64,000 nt of DNA from Pseudomonadota bacterium (GCA_021793155.1 JAJYTF010000010.1:62001-126000); one strand, 5' to 3'; shown: positions 39,542-49,566, counted from the first letter of the stretch. Notes: generated by a model from the sequence alone, not told the origin. Numbers and translations: made by a program.

Positions 39542-41065
39542 GTGACTGCAAGCTCTTTCGACCCGACCCAGCCCGCAAAGCTCTCCCACTTCATCGGCGG
39601 CAAGCCGTTCCCCGCATCCGGCGGCCGCTGGGGTGACGTGTTCGAACCGGCTTGCGGCAAGGTGGCAGCCAAGGTCCCCCTCGGTGGGCCGGCCGAGGTC
39701 GAAGCCGCAGTCGCCGCGGCTGCAGCCGCCCTGCCCGCCTGGGCCAACACCCCCCCGCTGCGCCGCGCCCGCGTCTTGTTCAAGTTCAAGGAGCTGCTGG
39801 AGCGCAATGCCGACGAACTAACCGCGCTGATCACCCGCGAACACGGCAAGATCCTCTCGGATGCCAGGGGCGAGCTGACGCGTGGCATCGAAGTGGTAGA
39901 GTTCGCCTGCGGCATACCGCATCTGCTGAAGGGCGAATTTTCCGACCAGATCGGCAACGGCATCGACAGCTGGTCGATCCGCCAGCCGGTGGGCGTCTGC
40001 GCCGGCATCACGCCGTTCAATTTCCCGGTGATGGTGCCCATGTGGATGTTCCCGGTGGCACTGGCCTGCGGCAACACCTTCATCCTGAAGCCTTCCGAAC
40101 GCGACCCGTCACCCTCGTTGCGCATGGCCGAACTGCTGGCCGAGGCCGGATTGCCCGACGGCGTCTTCAATGTCCTGCACGGCGACCGCGAGGTGGTGGA
40201 CGCCCTGTTGACCGACCCCCGGGTGGCGGCGATCAGCTTCGTCGGCTCCACCCCCATCGCCCGCCACATCTATGCCACCGGCGCCGCCCATGGAAAGCGC
40301 GTCCAGGCCTTGGGCGGCGCCAAGAACCATCTGGTGGTGATGCCTGATGCCGACCTCGATCAGGCGGTCGAGGCGCTGATCGGCTCAGCCTATGGCTCGG
40401 CCGGCGAACGCTGCATGGCCATCTCGATCGCCGTCGCCGTGGGCGATATCGCCGACCGTCTGGTCGCCCGCCTGGCCGAACGCGCCCGCACCCTGAAGGT
40501 GGGCCCCGGCACAACCCCGGCGGTGGAAATGGGTCCGCTGGTTACCCGCGAGCACTGGAACCGGGTCAAGGGCTATGTGGATCTCGGCGTCTCGGAAGGC
40601 GCCGAACTGGTGGTCGACGGGCGGAATCTCAAGGTCGCCGGATCCGAGGCCGGATTCTTCCTGGGGGGCTGCCTGTTCGACAAGGTCCAGCCGTCGATGC
40701 GCATCTACAAGGAGGAGATTTTCGGGCCGGTGCTCGGCGTCGTCCGCCTGCCCGATCTCGATGCCGCGATCAACCTGGTCAATGCCCATGAATACGGTAA
40801 CGGTGTCGCCGTATTCACGCGCGACGGCGGTACTGCGCGGGAATTCTCGCGGCGCATCGCCGCCGGCATGGTGGGGGTGAACGTGCCTATCCCAGTACCC
40901 ATGGCCTTCCACAGCTTCGGCGGCTGGAAGAACTCGGTGTTCGGCGACCATGCGGTGCACGGCACCGAAGGGGTGCACTTTTATACCCGCCTGAAGACCA
41001 TGACCAGCCGCTGGCCGGAGGCCGGAGTGCTGTCGGCGAACCCGTTCGTCATGCCGACGCACTGA
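39542..41065 (+). CDS. mmsA: CoA-acylating methylmalonate-semialdehyde dehydrogenase
   Basis: 507 residues from the GTG 39542 (GAGG 5 nt upstream); an ATG at 39527 would add five residues and lacks a ribosome-binding site. ALDH fold with [100 protein letters not shown] with the catalytic cysteine, and the MmsA-type [16 protein letters not shown]. MmsA converts methylmalonate or malonate semialdehyde to propionyl- or acetyl-CoA in valine, beta-alanine or inositol catabolism. It is followed by a Liv-type ABC transporter, so the imported substrate probably feeds this step. Confidence 0.94.
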   Translation: MTASSFDPTQPAKLSHFIGGKPFPASGGRWGDVFEPACGKVAAKVPLGGPAEVEAAVAAAAAALPAWANTPPLRRARVLFKFKELLERNADELTALITREHGKILSDARGELTRGIEVVEFACGIPHLLKGEFSDQIGNGIDSWSIRQPVGVCAGITPFNFPVMVPMWMFPVALACGNTFILKPSERDPSPSLRMAELLAEAGLPDGVFNVLHGDREVVDALLTDPRVAAISFVGSTPIARHIYATGAAHGKRVQALGGAKNHLVVMPDADLDQAVEALIGSAYGSAGERCMAISIAVAVGDIADRLVARLAERARTLKVGPGTTPAVEMGPLVTREHWNRVKGYVDLGVSEGAELVVDGRNLKVAGSEAGFFLGGCLFDKVQPSMRIYKEEIFGPVLGVVRLPDLDAAINLVNAHEYGNGVAVFTRDGGTAREFSRRIAAGMVGVNVPIPVPMAFHSFGGWKNSVFGDHAVHGTEGVHFYTRLKTMTSRWPEAGVLSANPFVMPTH

Positions 41066-41087
41066 AGGCCGCATCATTCCGACGACC

Positions 41088-41130
41088 GGAGGGAGGAGCA
41101 TTCTTGTGCAATTGCCCAGTCCCTCCCTCC
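41088..41130 (+). promoter_or_regulatory. Hairpin between mmsA and the binding-protein gene
   Basis: 9-bp stem GGAGGGAGG / CCTCCCTCC with a 25-nt loop, about 20 nt after the mmsA stop and 80 nt before the next start. It may limit read-through or stabilise mRNA ends. Confidence 0.4.
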
Positions 41131-41208
41131 TCTTGGGATGACAGAGGCAAAAGAAAAGAAAAGACGCAAGAGCTGAACAAGCCGTTGAACTTACCTAGGA
41201 GGAAGCAA

Positions 41209-42423
41209 ATGAAGCAAATGTTGCGCTGTTTGCTGGCGGCGTCGTTGACCGTCATCAGTTCGGCGGCTCTCGCCGAGGATGCCCTGAAGATCGGTGCACC
41301 CCAGCCGATGACCGGCGCCGATGCGCCGTTCGGCGACAAGTTCAAGAAGGCCTATAGCATGGCCATTGAAGAGATCAACGCCAAGGGCGGCGTCAACGGC
41401 CGCAAGATCGAGATCGTCATCGAGGACCACCAAGCGAAGAATCCGCTGGCCGCGACCGTGGCCGAAAAGCTGATCACCGAGGACAAGGTGCTGATCCTGA
41501 CGGGTGGCCGCGCCTCGGGCCAGGCCATCGAGATCGCCTCGGTGGCGCAGCGCCTGAAGACCCCCTATCTGGTCGACCACCCCTCGGCCGACGCGGTCAC
41601 CGCCAAGGGCTGGGACTGGGTCTTCCGGCAGAACCCCCCGGGCTCGATCTATCCGGAAGCCTTCCACAAGTTCATCACCGAAGTCCCCGGCGCCATGCCG
41701 AAGTCAGTCGCCGTGGTCTATGACAACACTTTGTTCGGCAAGACTATCGCCGCCGCCACCATTGCCTTCCTGAAGTCCAAGAACGTGCCGATCGTCGCCG
41801 ACGAGGCCTATCCGGTGAACACCCTCGACTTCAAACCGATCATGACCAAGGTAAAGGCCGCCAATCCCGACTATCTGCTGATGATGGCGGTTGCCACCAC
41901 AGACGCCATCCTGATGACCCGTCACGCCAAGGAGATCGGCGTGACACCGCGGGCCTTCGTCGGCTTTGGCGGCGGATTCGGCGTGGGAGACTTCGCCACC
42001 CAATTGGGTCCGCTCTCCGAGAAGGTGTTCTCCTCGGCATCCTGGTCGGGCAATCCCAACGACCCGCTGACCGCGGCGTTCTACAAGAACTATCAAGCCA
42101 AGTATGGACTGCACCCGCATGAGCACGAGGTCGAGGGCTATTCGGTCATCTATGTGATCGCCGATGCTTTGAAGCGGGCCAAGTTGACCGGCAACCTGGA
42201 GGCCGATCGGGATGCCATCCGGCAGGCCTTGCTGACGACGGACATGCAGACGGCGTTCGGCAAGACCAAGTTCGGCAACTGGACCGGCCCCAACGGCGAC
42301 CAGTACACCAATCAGAACATTTATTCGCCCGAACATTCCGTCCTCGCCCAGTGGCGCAACGGGCAACTTCTGAACGTCTATCCGAAGGACAACGCCGAGA
42401 CGGCGTACGCCTTCCCCGAATAG
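41209..42423 (+). CDS. Liv-type ABC transporter substrate-binding protein
   Basis: 404 residues. TAGGAGGA precedes the ATG, the strongest ribosome-binding site in the operon. A signal peptide (about 1-22, ending SSAALAE) is followed by a type I periplasmic binding protein, LKIGAPQPMTGADAPFGDKFKKAYSMAIEEINAKGGVNGRKIEIVIEDHQ, and later QPEDVxV-like and HPHEHEVEGYSVIYVIADALKRA. It is the class found with branched-chain amino acid, amide or urea importers. The substrate is not evident; pairing with mmsA and IclR suggests a compound whose breakdown yields (methyl)malonate semialdehyde. Confidence 0.92.
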   Translation: MKQMLRCLLAASLTVISSAALAEDALKIGAPQPMTGADAPFGDKFKKAYSMAIEEINAKGGVNGRKIEIVIEDHQAKNPLAATVAEKLITEDKVLILTGGRASGQAIEIASVAQRLKTPYLVDHPSADAVTAKGWDWVFRQNPPGSIYPEAFHKFITEVPGAMPKSVAVVYDNTLFGKTIAAATIAFLKSKNVPIVADEAYPVNTLDFKPIMTKVKAANPDYLLMMAVATTDAILMTRHAKEIGVTPRAFVGFGGGFGVGDFATQLGPLSEKVFSSASWSGNPNDPLTAAFYKNYQAKYGLHPHEHEVEGYSVIYVIADALKRAKLTGNLEADRDAIRQALLTTDMQTAFGKTKFGNWTGPNGDQYTNQNIYSPEHSVLAQWRNGQLLNVYPKDNAETAYAFPE

Positions 42424-42441
42424 CCGTCGAAATCCGCCACT

Positions 42442-42484
42442 CCCCTTGGCCCACCGACACATAGAGCTCCGGGGGGCCAAGGGG
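42442..42484 (+). promoter_or_regulatory. Intra-operon hairpin after the binding-protein gene
   Basis: Perfect 11-bp stem CCCCTTGGCCC / GGGCCAAGGGG with a 21-nt loop, 19 nt after the stop and 23 nt before livH. No T-tract. Such hairpins often raise binding-protein levels over permease levels by partial termination or mRNA protection. Confidence 0.6.
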
Positions 42485-42507
42485 GCACTTGCGAAGGGCG
42501 TGCCTGA

Positions 42508-43374
42508 ATGGAAATGTTCTTGCAAAGCCTAGTCAGCGGTGTTCTGACCGGGACGCTATACGCCATGATCGCCGTCGGCCTGACCATCGTCTTCGGTGTG
42601 ATGCGCATCATCAACATGGCCCACGGCGAAATGGTCATGCTGGGCATGTTCGGCGCCTACTGGAGCTATTCGTTGCTCCATCTCGACCCGTTCCTGTCGC
42701 TGCTGCTGTGGATGCCGGCCATGTTCGCCTTCGGCATGGTGGTCTACCGCTTCCTCTTGCGGAAGATCATCCCCGGCGGCGAACTCAACTCGCTGCTGTA
42801 CACCGCCGGCCTGTCGCTGCTGATCGCCAATCTGGCCCTGCTGCTGTGGACCGGCGACTACCGCAACATCAACCTCTCCTATGGCATGCTGCCGGCCCGG
42901 CCCTTCGGCATTTCGGTATCGGTGCCGCTGGCCATCGCCTTCGCCTTGGCGATGGTCATCACCACCCTGCTCTCGCTGTTCCTGTCGCGCACCGATACCG
43001 GCCGGGCGATCCGGGCGACCGCTCAGAATCCGGAAGCCGCGGCGCTGATGGGCATCGAGGTGGGGCGCATCGACATGATCACCTTCGGCCTCGGCACCGC
43101 GCTGGCCGGAGCATCGGGGGTGTTGCTGGCACCGTCGCTCTATCTGTACCCGACGGTGGGCGAGATCCTGATCGTCAAATGCTTCGTCATCGTCGTGCTG
43201 GGTGGCCTGGGTTCGATCCCCGGAGCGATTGCCGGCGGCGTGCTGCTCGGCCTGGTTGAGTCGCTGGGCTCCGTCTACATCTCGGTGGCCTACAAGGACG
43301 GCATCGGCTTCGTGCTGTTCCTGCTGGTTCTGCTGTTCCGGCCGAAGGGCCTGTTCGGCGTGGGGAGGTCGTAA
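42508..43374 (+). CDS. livH: Liv-type ABC transporter permease (LivH family)
   Basis: 288 residues, about eight transmembrane helices. LivH hallmarks: SGVLTGTLYAMIAVGLTIVFGVMRIINMAHGEMVMLGMF at the start, RATAQNPEAAALMGIEVGRIDMITFGLGTALAGASGVLLAP and CFVIVVLGGLGSIPGAIAGGVLLGLVESLG with the EAA-like segment. It forms the membrane channel with LivM. The gene overlaps livM by 1 nt (TAATG). The Liv name denotes the family, not proof of leucine transport. Confidence 0.93.
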   Translation: MEMFLQSLVSGVLTGTLYAMIAVGLTIVFGVMRIINMAHGEMVMLGMFGAYWSYSLLHLDPFLSLLLWMPAMFAFGMVVYRFLLRKIIPGGELNSLLYTAGLSLLIANLALLLWTGDYRNINLSYGMLPARPFGISVSVPLAIAFALAMVITTLLSLFLSRTDTGRAIRATAQNPEAAALMGIEVGRIDMITFGLGTALAGASGVLLAPSLYLYPTVGEILIVKCFVIVVLGGLGSIPGAIAGGVLLGLVESLGSVYISVAYKDGIGFVLFLLVLLFRPKGLFGVGRS

Positions 43375-44327
43375 TGCCGAAATTTGCCCTTCCCGGCCTG
43401 CTGGTCGCCGTCTTCATCGCGGCGCCGCTGCTGTCGACCCACTCCTTCGTCCATCACCTGCTGATCATGGTGTTGTTCTCGACGCTGCTCGGGCTGTCCT
43501 GGAACCTGCTGGGTGGCTTCGCGGGGCAGGTCTCCTTCGGCCATTCGGCCTTCCTGGGTGTTGGCGCCTATACCACCTTGCTGTTCTACCTGAAGCTCGG
43601 CCTTTCGCCCTGGCTCGGCCTGGTGGCAGGCGGGGCGCTGGCCATGGTCGTGGCGGTGCCCATCGGGCTGATCTGTTTCCGCCTCCGCGGACCCTATTTC
43701 TCGCTGGCCACCCTGGCGGTGGCCGAGATCATCCGCCTGGTGGCACTGAACTGGGAAGAGCTGACCGCCGGCCCGCAGGGCCTGATCATCACGCATCTGC
43801 CGGCCTTGTCGCTGTTCGGCCAGACGGTGAACTGGGAAAGCAAGCTGCCCTTCTATTACCTGATCGCCCTGTTGGCCCTGCTGGGCATGGGCCTTACCCA
43901 TCTGGTCGCCCGCTCGCGGCTCGGAGCCTATCTGCTGGCGGTGCGCGAGGATCTGGAGAGCGCCGAGGCGGTGGGCATCGATACTGTGCTCACCCGCGTC
44001 CTGGCGCTGGCCCTATCGGCGATGCTCGTCGGCCTGGCCGGCGGCTTCTACGGCCTCTATTTCCGCTACATCGACCCCGATGCGGTGTTCTCAGTGGCTC
44101 TGTCGGTGGAGATGGTGTTCATCGCCGTGGTCGGCGGCATCGCCACCACCGCCGGTCCGATCGTCGGCGCCATCGTCCTGGTGAGTATCAGCGAGACCTT
44201 CCGCTCCCAGTTCCAGTCCGGACATCTGATCTTCTACGGGCTGTTCATGATGCTGGTGATCCGTTACCTGCCGGACGGCATCTGGGGCCGGGTTCGGCTG
44301 GCACTCAAACAGGTGCGGGAGCGCTGA
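43374..44327 (+). CDS. livM: Liv-type ABC transporter permease (LivM family)
   Basis: 317 residues, multi-span. Typical LivM segments: LLGLSWNLLGGFAGQVSFGHSAFLGVGAYTTLL, RLRGPYFSLATLAVAEIIRLVALNWEELTAGPQGL, LAVREDLESAEAVGIDTVLTRVLALALSAMLVGLAGGFYG and VVGGIATTAGPIVGAIVLV. It pairs with LivH. The gene starts in the livH stop codon and ends 2 nt before livG, so the four transport genes are one transcription unit. No truncated or missing element was seen. Confidence 0.93.
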   Translation: MPKFALPGLLVAVFIAAPLLSTHSFVHHLLIMVLFSTLLGLSWNLLGGFAGQVSFGHSAFLGVGAYTTLLFYLKLGLSPWLGLVAGGALAMVVAVPIGLICFRLRGPYFSLATLAVAEIIRLVALNWEELTAGPQGLIITHLPALSLFGQTVNWESKLPFYYLIALLALLGMGLTHLVARSRLGAYLLAVREDLESAEAVGIDTVLTRVLALALSAMLVGLAGGFYGLYFRYIDPDAVFSVALSVEMVFIAVVGGIATTAGPIVGAIVLVSISETFRSQFQSGHLIFYGLFMMLVIRYLPDGIWGRVRLALKQVRER

Positions 44328-44329
44328 CC

Positions 44330-45049
44330 ATGTCTCTGCTCGAAGTCACCGATCTGGGCAAGAATTTCGGCGGGCTGCGCGCCGTGTTCGGCTTGTCCTT
44401 CAACCTCAAGGCCAACGAAATTCTGGGCCTGATCGGGCCAAACGGCGCCGGCAAAACCACCGCCTTCAACCTGATGGCCGGCTTCATCCCGCCCAGTAGC
44501 GGCGAGGTGCGCCTGGAAGGACGGAACATCGTCGGGCTGAAGCCCCATTCCATCGTCAAGCGGGGAATCGCCCGCACCTTTCAAGTGGTCAAGCCGTTCC
44601 GCAAGCTCTCGGTGCTGGAAAACGTCACCCTGGCTGCGTTCCTGCACCACCCCCGGCGGGCCGAGGCGACGGCCGAAGCCCGGCGCATCCTGGGTCTGCT
44701 CGACCTGACCGACAAGGCCGAGGGCGCAGCCTCGGATCTTACCTTGGCGCAGCAGAAGCGGCTGGAGATCGCCCGCTGCCTGGCCACCCGCCCGAAGATT
44801 CTGTTCCTCGACGAGCCCATGGGCGGCCTCAACGCCACGGAAGTGGAAGCCGCCTGCGATCTGGTGCTGCGGCTCAGGTCGGAGGGGATCGCGGTGATCC
44901 TGGTGGAACACCACATGCGGGCGATCATGCGCATCTCGGACCGCGTCCTGGTGCTGCACCACGGCGTGCCCATCGCCGATGGCAAGCCGGAAGCGGTGGT
45001 GCGCGATCCGGACGTGGTCCGGGCCTATCTGGGGGAAGGGAAAGCCTGA
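44330..45049 (+). CDS. livG: Liv-type ABC transporter ATP-binding protein (LivG family)
   Basis: 239 residues. Walker A GPNGAGKTT (about 36-44), Q-loop region ARTFQVV, signature degenerate as LTLAQQKRLEIARCL (LivG-typical replacement of LSGGQ), Walker B LFLDEPMGGLN and the H-loop VILVEHHM. It drives transport with LivF. The ATG at 44330 comes 2 nt after livM; the reading frame is open upstream but the family begins at MSLLEVTDLGKNFGG. The gene overlaps livF by 1 nt (TGATG). Confidence 0.94.
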   Translation: MSLLEVTDLGKNFGGLRAVFGLSFNLKANEILGLIGPNGAGKTTAFNLMAGFIPPSSGEVRLEGRNIVGLKPHSIVKRGIARTFQVVKPFRKLSVLENVTLAAFLHHPRRAEATAEARRILGLLDLTDKAEGAASDLTLAQQKRLEIARCLATRPKILFLDEPMGGLNATEVEAACDLVLRLRSEGIAVILVEHHMRAIMRISDRVLVLHHGVPIADGKPEAVVRDPDVVRAYLGEGKA

Positions 45050-45750
45050 TGCTGCAGGTGCGCAATCTCGAAGTCGCCTATGGGCGGCTGCAGGCCTTGT
45101 GGAACGTGTCCTTCGAGGTGCCGCGGGGTGAAATCGTCGCCCTGATCGGCGCCAACGGTGCCGGCAAGACCACAACACTCAAGACGCTGGCCGGCCTGCT
45201 GGCACCGAAGGCGGGACGTATTGAATTCGAAGGCCAGCGGCTGGACGGCGCCAGCCCGGCCCGCATCGTCCGCTCCGGCCTTGTACTGGTGCCCGAAGGG
45301 CGGCGTCTGTTTCCTGAAATGACCGTCGAGGACAACCTGCTGATGGGGGCCTATGCCACCCCGAAAGCGGGACGAGAGGACCGTCTGGAGAGCGTCTACA
45401 CCATCTTTCCGCGCGTCCGCGAACGTTGTCGACAGCTGGCCGGAACGCTGTCGGGCGGCGAGCAGCAGATGGTGGCCATCGGCCGCGGCCTGATGGCCAA
45501 TCCGAGGGTGCTGATGCTCGACGAGCCGTCGCTGGGCCTGGCCCCGCTGATGGTCGAGGAGATGTTCAGAGTGGTCGCCGAAATCAATGCCAGTGGGGTG
45601 ACGGTCCTGCTGGTCGAACAGAACACTCAGCACTCGTTACGCATCGCGCATCGCGGCTATGTTGTGGAGGCCGGGCGCACTGTTCTGGCTGGAACCGGCC
45701 AGGACCTTCTCAACAACGACGACGTGCGGAAAGCCTATCTGGGCCTGTGA
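45049..45750 (+). CDS. livF: Liv-type ABC transporter ATP-binding protein (LivF family)
   Basis: 233 residues. Walker A GANGAGKTT (about 36-44), Q-loop VPEGRRLFPEMTVEDNLLMGAY, signature TLSGGEQQMVAIGRGL, Walker B LMLDEPSLGLAP and H-loop VLLVEQNTQHSL. All match LivF. It is the last gene of the operon. A strong hairpin starts 23 nt after its stop, closing the transcription unit. Confidence 0.95.
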   Translation: MLQVRNLEVAYGRLQALWNVSFEVPRGEIVALIGANGAGKTTTLKTLAGLLAPKAGRIEFEGQRLDGASPARIVRSGLVLVPEGRRLFPEMTVEDNLLMGAYATPKAGREDRLESVYTIFPRVRERCRQLAGTLSGGEQQMVAIGRGLMANPRVLMLDEPSLGLAPLMVEEMFRVVAEINASGVTVLLVEQNTQHSLRIAHRGYVVEAGRTVLAGTGQDLLNNDDVRKAYLGL

Positions 45751-46257
45751 CCCACCGCGGAAACCACCCGCCGAGATCCTTCGCCGAGACGAACGGCGAA
45801 GGGTCTCGACACCCGTCCCTGCCCCAGCTTCCATAGCGGCCTCCCGGTCATTCTGCCCGCGGCGCTCGGGCGCCGCGATGCCGGCAAAGCCTGACAGCGA
45901 CGCGCCAAGCCTGCGCTCATCGCGGTTCCTGGCATCAAGCAAAAGCCAGAACCGTGGAGGCGGCGACTGTGACGATGGCAGCGAAAATCCACGAAAAAAG
46001 CCAATTCACATGCTCCACCATTCACCATTCCTGGGAACATTTTGGCCTGAAATGGCACAAAGGCCACCTCAACTTTGAATGAAACAAAGAAATAGAATAA
46101 TTCAAGTTCCCCTCATCCTATTTTTTCCCTGCGACTTTAGTCGAATACAGGCGCTCGATCGGCAGAATTCATACCTTGGTCGGATTGACGCGAAACTGTT
46201 GCCGGTGCTGAGTCAGGCCATCGGATACAGACCAAACCCATGAGGAGGAGCGACGTC
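45751..46257. other. Intergenic stretch before the aldehyde dehydrogenase gene
   Basis: 507 bases. It holds the livF terminator hairpin (45773-45807) and the leader of the aldehyde dehydrogenase gene. The AT-rich part 46040-46160 is the likely promoter zone. TGGCCT and AGGCCA, 12 nt apart near 46045-46068, form a short inverted repeat that could bind a regulator. No supported reading frame; the frames here have poor composition and no family match. Confidence 0.55.
45773..45807 (+). terminator. Terminator hairpin of the Liv operon
   Basis: 14-bp stem (GAGATCCTTCGCCG with a complement containing one G-U) around AGACGAA. Confidence 0.75.
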
Positions 46258-47778
46258 ATGTTTCAACAGGCCCTCGAGACCGTGCGCAAGCAGGGCGGCT
46301 TCAGGAACCGGTATGAGAATTTCATTGGTGGGGACTGGGTGGCCCCGGTGAAGGGGCAATATTTCACCAATTTAAGCCCGATCAATGGGGAGGCTCTGTG
46401 TGAAGTCGCCCGCTCAACGGCCGAGGACATCGAAAAGGCGCTGGATGCCGCGCATGCGGCGAAGGAAGCCTGGGGTCGGGCGTCAACGGCGGCGCGCGCC
46501 CAGGTCCTCAACCAGATCGCCGACCGGATGGAACAGAACCTGGAGCTTCTTGCCATCGCCGAAACGCTGGACAACGGAAAGCCGATCCGCGAGACGCGGG
46601 CCGCCGACATCCCGCTGGCGATCGACCATTTCCGTTATTTCGCCGGCTGCATCCGTGCCCAGGAAGGCTCGATCGGGGAAATCGACGACACGACGGTCGC
46701 TTACCACTTCCACGAACCGCTGGGCGTGGTCGGCCAGATCATCCCCTGGAACTTCCCGATCCTGATGGCCGCATGGAAACTGGCCCCGGCGCTGGCCGCC
46801 GGCAACTGCGTGGTACTGAAGCCGGCCGAACAGACGCCCATGAGCATCATGGTGCTGATGGACCTGGTCAAAGATCTGCTGCCCGCCGGCGTCCTCAACG
46901 TGGTCAACGGCTTCGGCGTCGAAGCCGGCAAGCCCCTGGCATCCAACCCGCGGATCGCCAAGATCGCCTTCACCGGCGAGACCAGCACCGGCCGCCTGAT
47001 CATGCAGTACGCCTCGGAAAACATCATTCCAGTGACGCTGGAGCTGGGCGGCAAGTCGCCCAATATCTTCATGGCCGACGTCATGGATGCCGACGATGCG
47101 TTCTTCGACAAGGCGCTGGAGGGGTTCGCCATGTTCGCCCTGAACCAGGGCGAAGTCTGCACCTGTCCGTCGCGCGTCCTGGTCCAGGAATCGATCTTCG
47201 ATAAATTCATGGAACGCGCCGTCGCCCGCGTCGAGAAGATCAAGACCGGCCACCCGCTCGACCCCGCGACCATGATCGGCGCGCAGGCCTCCAACGACCA
47301 GCTCGAGAAGATCCTGCAATACATCGACATCGGCAAGAAAGAGGGCGCCAAGTGCCTGACCGGCGGTGAACGCAACCATCTGGGCGGCGGCCTGGAGAAT
47401 GGCTACTACGTCAAGCCGACGGTTTTCACCGGCCACAACAAGATGCGCATCTTCCAGGAAGAGATCTTCGGGCCCGTGGTGTCGGTCACTCCTTTCAAGG
47501 ACGTGGAGGACGCCTTGCGCATCGCCAACGACACTCTTTACGGGCTGGGCGCCGGCGTGTGGTCGCGCAACGGCAACACGGCTTATCGCCTGGGCCGCGA
47601 AATCAAGGCGGGTCGCGTCTGGACAAATTGCTACCATCTGTACCCGGCGCATGCCGCGTTCGGCGGCTACAAACAGTCGGGCATCGGCCGCGAAACGCAT
47701 AAGATGATGCTGGACCACTACCAGCAGACCAAGAATCTGCTGGTCAGCTACAGCCCGAACGCTCTTGGCTTCTTCTGA
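46258..47778 (+). CDS. NAD-dependent aldehyde dehydrogenase, ExaC/AldA type
   Basis: 506 residues. ATG 46258 is favoured because GAGGAGG lies 9 nt upstream; an ATG at 46240 overlaps that site. ALDH motifs: [59 protein letters not shown] (general base E) and [11 protein letters not shown] with the catalytic cysteine. This group oxidises acetaldehyde and short aldehydes (ExaC in Pseudomonas ethanol oxidation, AcoD in acetoin use). The DUF779 gene next door is the usual companion. The downstream FIST/kinase/regulator block further supports an alcohol or aldehyde sensing context. Confidence 0.93.
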   Translation: MFQQALETVRKQGGFRNRYENFIGGDWVAPVKGQYFTNLSPINGEALCEVARSTAEDIEKALDAAHAAKEAWGRASTAARAQVLNQIADRMEQNLELLAIAETLDNGKPIRETRAADIPLAIDHFRYFAGCIRAQEGSIGEIDDTTVAYHFHEPLGVVGQIIPWNFPILMAAWKLAPALAAGNCVVLKPAEQTPMSIMVLMDLVKDLLPAGVLNVVNGFGVEAGKPLASNPRIAKIAFTGETSTGRLIMQYASENIIPVTLELGGKSPNIFMADVMDADDAFFDKALEGFAMFALNQGEVCTCPSRVLVQESIFDKFMERAVARVEKIKTGHPLDPATMIGAQASNDQLEKILQYIDIGKKEGAKCLTGGERNHLGGGLENGYYVKPTVFTGHNKMRIFQEEIFGPVVSVTPFKDVEDALRIANDTLYGLGAGVWSRNGNTAYRLGREIKAGRVWTNCYHLYPAHAAFGGYKQSGIGRETHKMMLDHYQQTKNLLVSYSPNALGFF

Positions 47779-47790
47779 TCTCAAAGCGGT

Positions 47791-47814
47791 TTCGGCCTTC
47801 GTTTGAAGGCCGAA
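47791..47814. repeat. Hairpin of a dispersed intergenic repeat, copy B
   Basis: Perfect 10-bp stem TTCGGCCTTC / GAAGGCCGAA around GTTT, 13 nt after the aldehyde dehydrogenase stop. The surrounding GCGGTTTCGGCCTTCGTTTG reappears with one change at 61788. Probably also a terminator. Confidence 0.65.
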
Positions 47815-47940
47815 GGCGCACCAAGCCCGCGCGGCGTCTGAGCATCGCCGACAAGACGACCGCGGAACCGAACTGATGTAACCCATTGTGCGGGGACGGT
47901 GCCATGCGCCGCCCCCGCCTTTGCCCCGGGGAGGGAAGAA

Positions 47941-48345
47941 ATGCCAGCCAGAGTCACCGTCACCCCCGAGGCCGCGGCATTGATCCAGCGCCTGCGCTCG
48001 CAGCACGGCCCGCTCGTCTTCCATCAGTCCGGAGGCTGCTGCGACGGCAGCGCTCCAATGTGTTACAAGCAGGGTGAATTCCGCATCGGCGAGCGTGACG
48101 TGTTGCTGGGCAGTATCGAGGATTGTCCGTTCTACATCGGCGGCGCCCAGTTTGAATTGTGGTCCCATACACAGCTGATCATCGACGTGGTTCCGGGCCG
48201 AGGCGCGTCCTTCTCGCTGGAAATCCCCGAGGGCGTCCGCTTCCTGACGCGCGGACGGGTATTCACCGACGACGAAGCTGCGGAGTTGGACGCTGCGGGG
48301 CCGCCGCCCACGGGACCCGACGCGCATCGGCAGGCAGAGCGATGA
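47941..48345 (+). CDS. DUF779 protein, aldehyde dehydrogenase companion
   Basis: 134 residues. Hallmarks: HQSGGCCDGSAPMCY near residues 28-42, with three close cysteines, LGSIEDCPFYIGGAQFELWSHTQLIIDVVPGRG, and ASFSLEIPEGVRFLTRGR. DUF779 genes are typically found directly beside ExaC/AcoD-type aldehyde dehydrogenases; the function is unknown. GGGGAGGGAAGAA precedes the ATG. The cysteine-rich motif may bind a metal or cofactor; this is inference. Residues after 120 are poorly conserved. Confidence 0.9.
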   Translation: MPARVTVTPEAAALIQRLRSQHGPLVFHQSGGCCDGSAPMCYKQGEFRIGERDVLLGSIEDCPFYIGGAQFELWSHTQLIIDVVPGRGASFSLEIPEGVRFLTRGRVFTDDEAAELDAAGPPPTGPDAHRQAER

Positions 48346-48404
48346 ATTGTCCGTTTCGACCATGGTAATCTGCACCCGGAGCTTACAATCTGGGACCCGC
48401 TGAG

Positions 48405-49565
48405 ATGACTGCAAAACCACCACCAGGGCTTGACCAACGGATACGCCGAACTGCGACCGTCGCAAAAACGGCGAGGCAGGCGGTCGACGAGTTGCGGGCC
48501 GGATTGATCCAGGACGACCTGTCCTTGGTCATGCTGTTCTGCTCGCCGGCCCTTGCCCAGGATTCGCTGGCCAATGCCATCAGCAGTTCCTTCCCCGGCG
48601 TTCCGGTCGTCGGCTGCACGACAGCCGGGGAAATCACGCCGTCAGGCTATTTGCACAACAGCGTCGCCGGGGTAAGCCTGGCCGCCCCGGACTTCGTCGC
48701 GGCGGCACGCGGAGTCGAGGATATCCGTGGCTTTTCAGTCGCCGACGGCCGTCAACTGGTGCAGGGATGCCTGCGCGGCATCGAAGCAAAGGCTCCAGGT
48801 TGGCCGATCGAGAAGATGTTCGCCATGCTGCTGATCGACGGGCTGGCCGCCTGCGAGGAGTCGGTGGTCAGCGCCCTGCATCGCGAGTTGGGACCGATCC
48901 CCCTGTTCGGCGGCTCGGCCGGCGACGAGCTGTCCTTCGCCACCACGAAAGTCCTGTGGGACGGGACATTCCACCAATATTCGGCGGTCCTCATCCTGGT
49001 CGCCACCAACCACCCATTCCATGTCTTCAAGACGGAGCATTTCGGCATTTCGGGCGAGAAGATGGTGGTCACCGCCGCCGATCCGGTACGGCGCATCGTC
49101 ACCGAAATCAACGCCGAGCCGGCGGCGGAGGAATATGCCAGGATGGTCGGCGTCAGCACCGAGCGGCTGACCCCGATGATCTTTGCGAACCATCCGGTAG
49201 TCGTGCGGGTCGGCAATGTGCCTTATGTACGCTCGATCCAGAAGGTCAATTCGGACGGCAGCCTCACGTTTTTTTGCGCGATCGACGAAGGGATCGTGCT
49301 GAGCGTGGCCACGGCGACGGATATCGAGGCGGACCTGGCGCGCCTGTTCGACGAGATCGGCAGGCAGGTGATGCAGCCGGAAGTCGTGATCGGCTGCGAT
49401 TGCATTCTGCGAAACCTCGAACTCCGCAAAAAAGGCGGGATGGAGAGGGCGTCGAAACTCATGGCGGCCCACAACGTCATCGGCTTCAACACCTACGGAG
49501 AGCAGTTCCACGCAATGCATGTGAACCAGACCTTTACCGGCGTGGCGATCGGACGGCGCGACTGA
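48405..49565 (+). CDS. FIST-domain sensor protein
   Basis: 386 residues, FIST_N (about 45-220) and FIST_C (about 230-370). Signals: SLVMLFCSPALAQDSLANAISSSFPGVPVVGCTTAGEITPSGY, the FIST_N hallmark, then IPLFGGSAGDE and, in FIST_C, IGCDCILRNLELRKKG. FIST domains are thought to sense small ligands and occur with signalling partners. It lies 1 nt before the hybrid histidine kinase gene, so the two are co-translated and very likely partners. No transmembrane segment or signal peptide, so it acts in the cytoplasm. Confidence 0.92.
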   Translation: MTAKPPPGLDQRIRRTATVAKTARQAVDELRAGLIQDDLSLVMLFCSPALAQDSLANAISSSFPGVPVVGCTTAGEITPSGYLHNSVAGVSLAAPDFVAAARGVEDIRGFSVADGRQLVQGCLRGIEAKAPGWPIEKMFAMLLIDGLAACEESVVSALHRELGPIPLFGGSAGDELSFATTKVLWDGTFHQYSAVLILVATNHPFHVFKTEHFGISGEKMVVTAADPVRRIVTEINAEPAAEEYARMVGVSTERLTPMIFANHPVVVRVGNVPYVRSIQKVNSDGSLTFFCAIDEGIVLSVATATDIEADLARLFDEIGRQVMQPEVVIGCDCILRNLELRKKGGMERASKLMAAHNVIGFNTYGEQFHAMHVNQTFTGVAIGRRD

Positions 49566-49566
49566 G

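Noticed and set aside
46050-46080. TGGCAC in the aldehyde dehydrogenase leader, considered as a sigma54 promoter
   Set aside because: No TTGC-type -12 element lies 4-5 nt downstream (CCACC follows instead), so the required GC/TTGC spacing fails.
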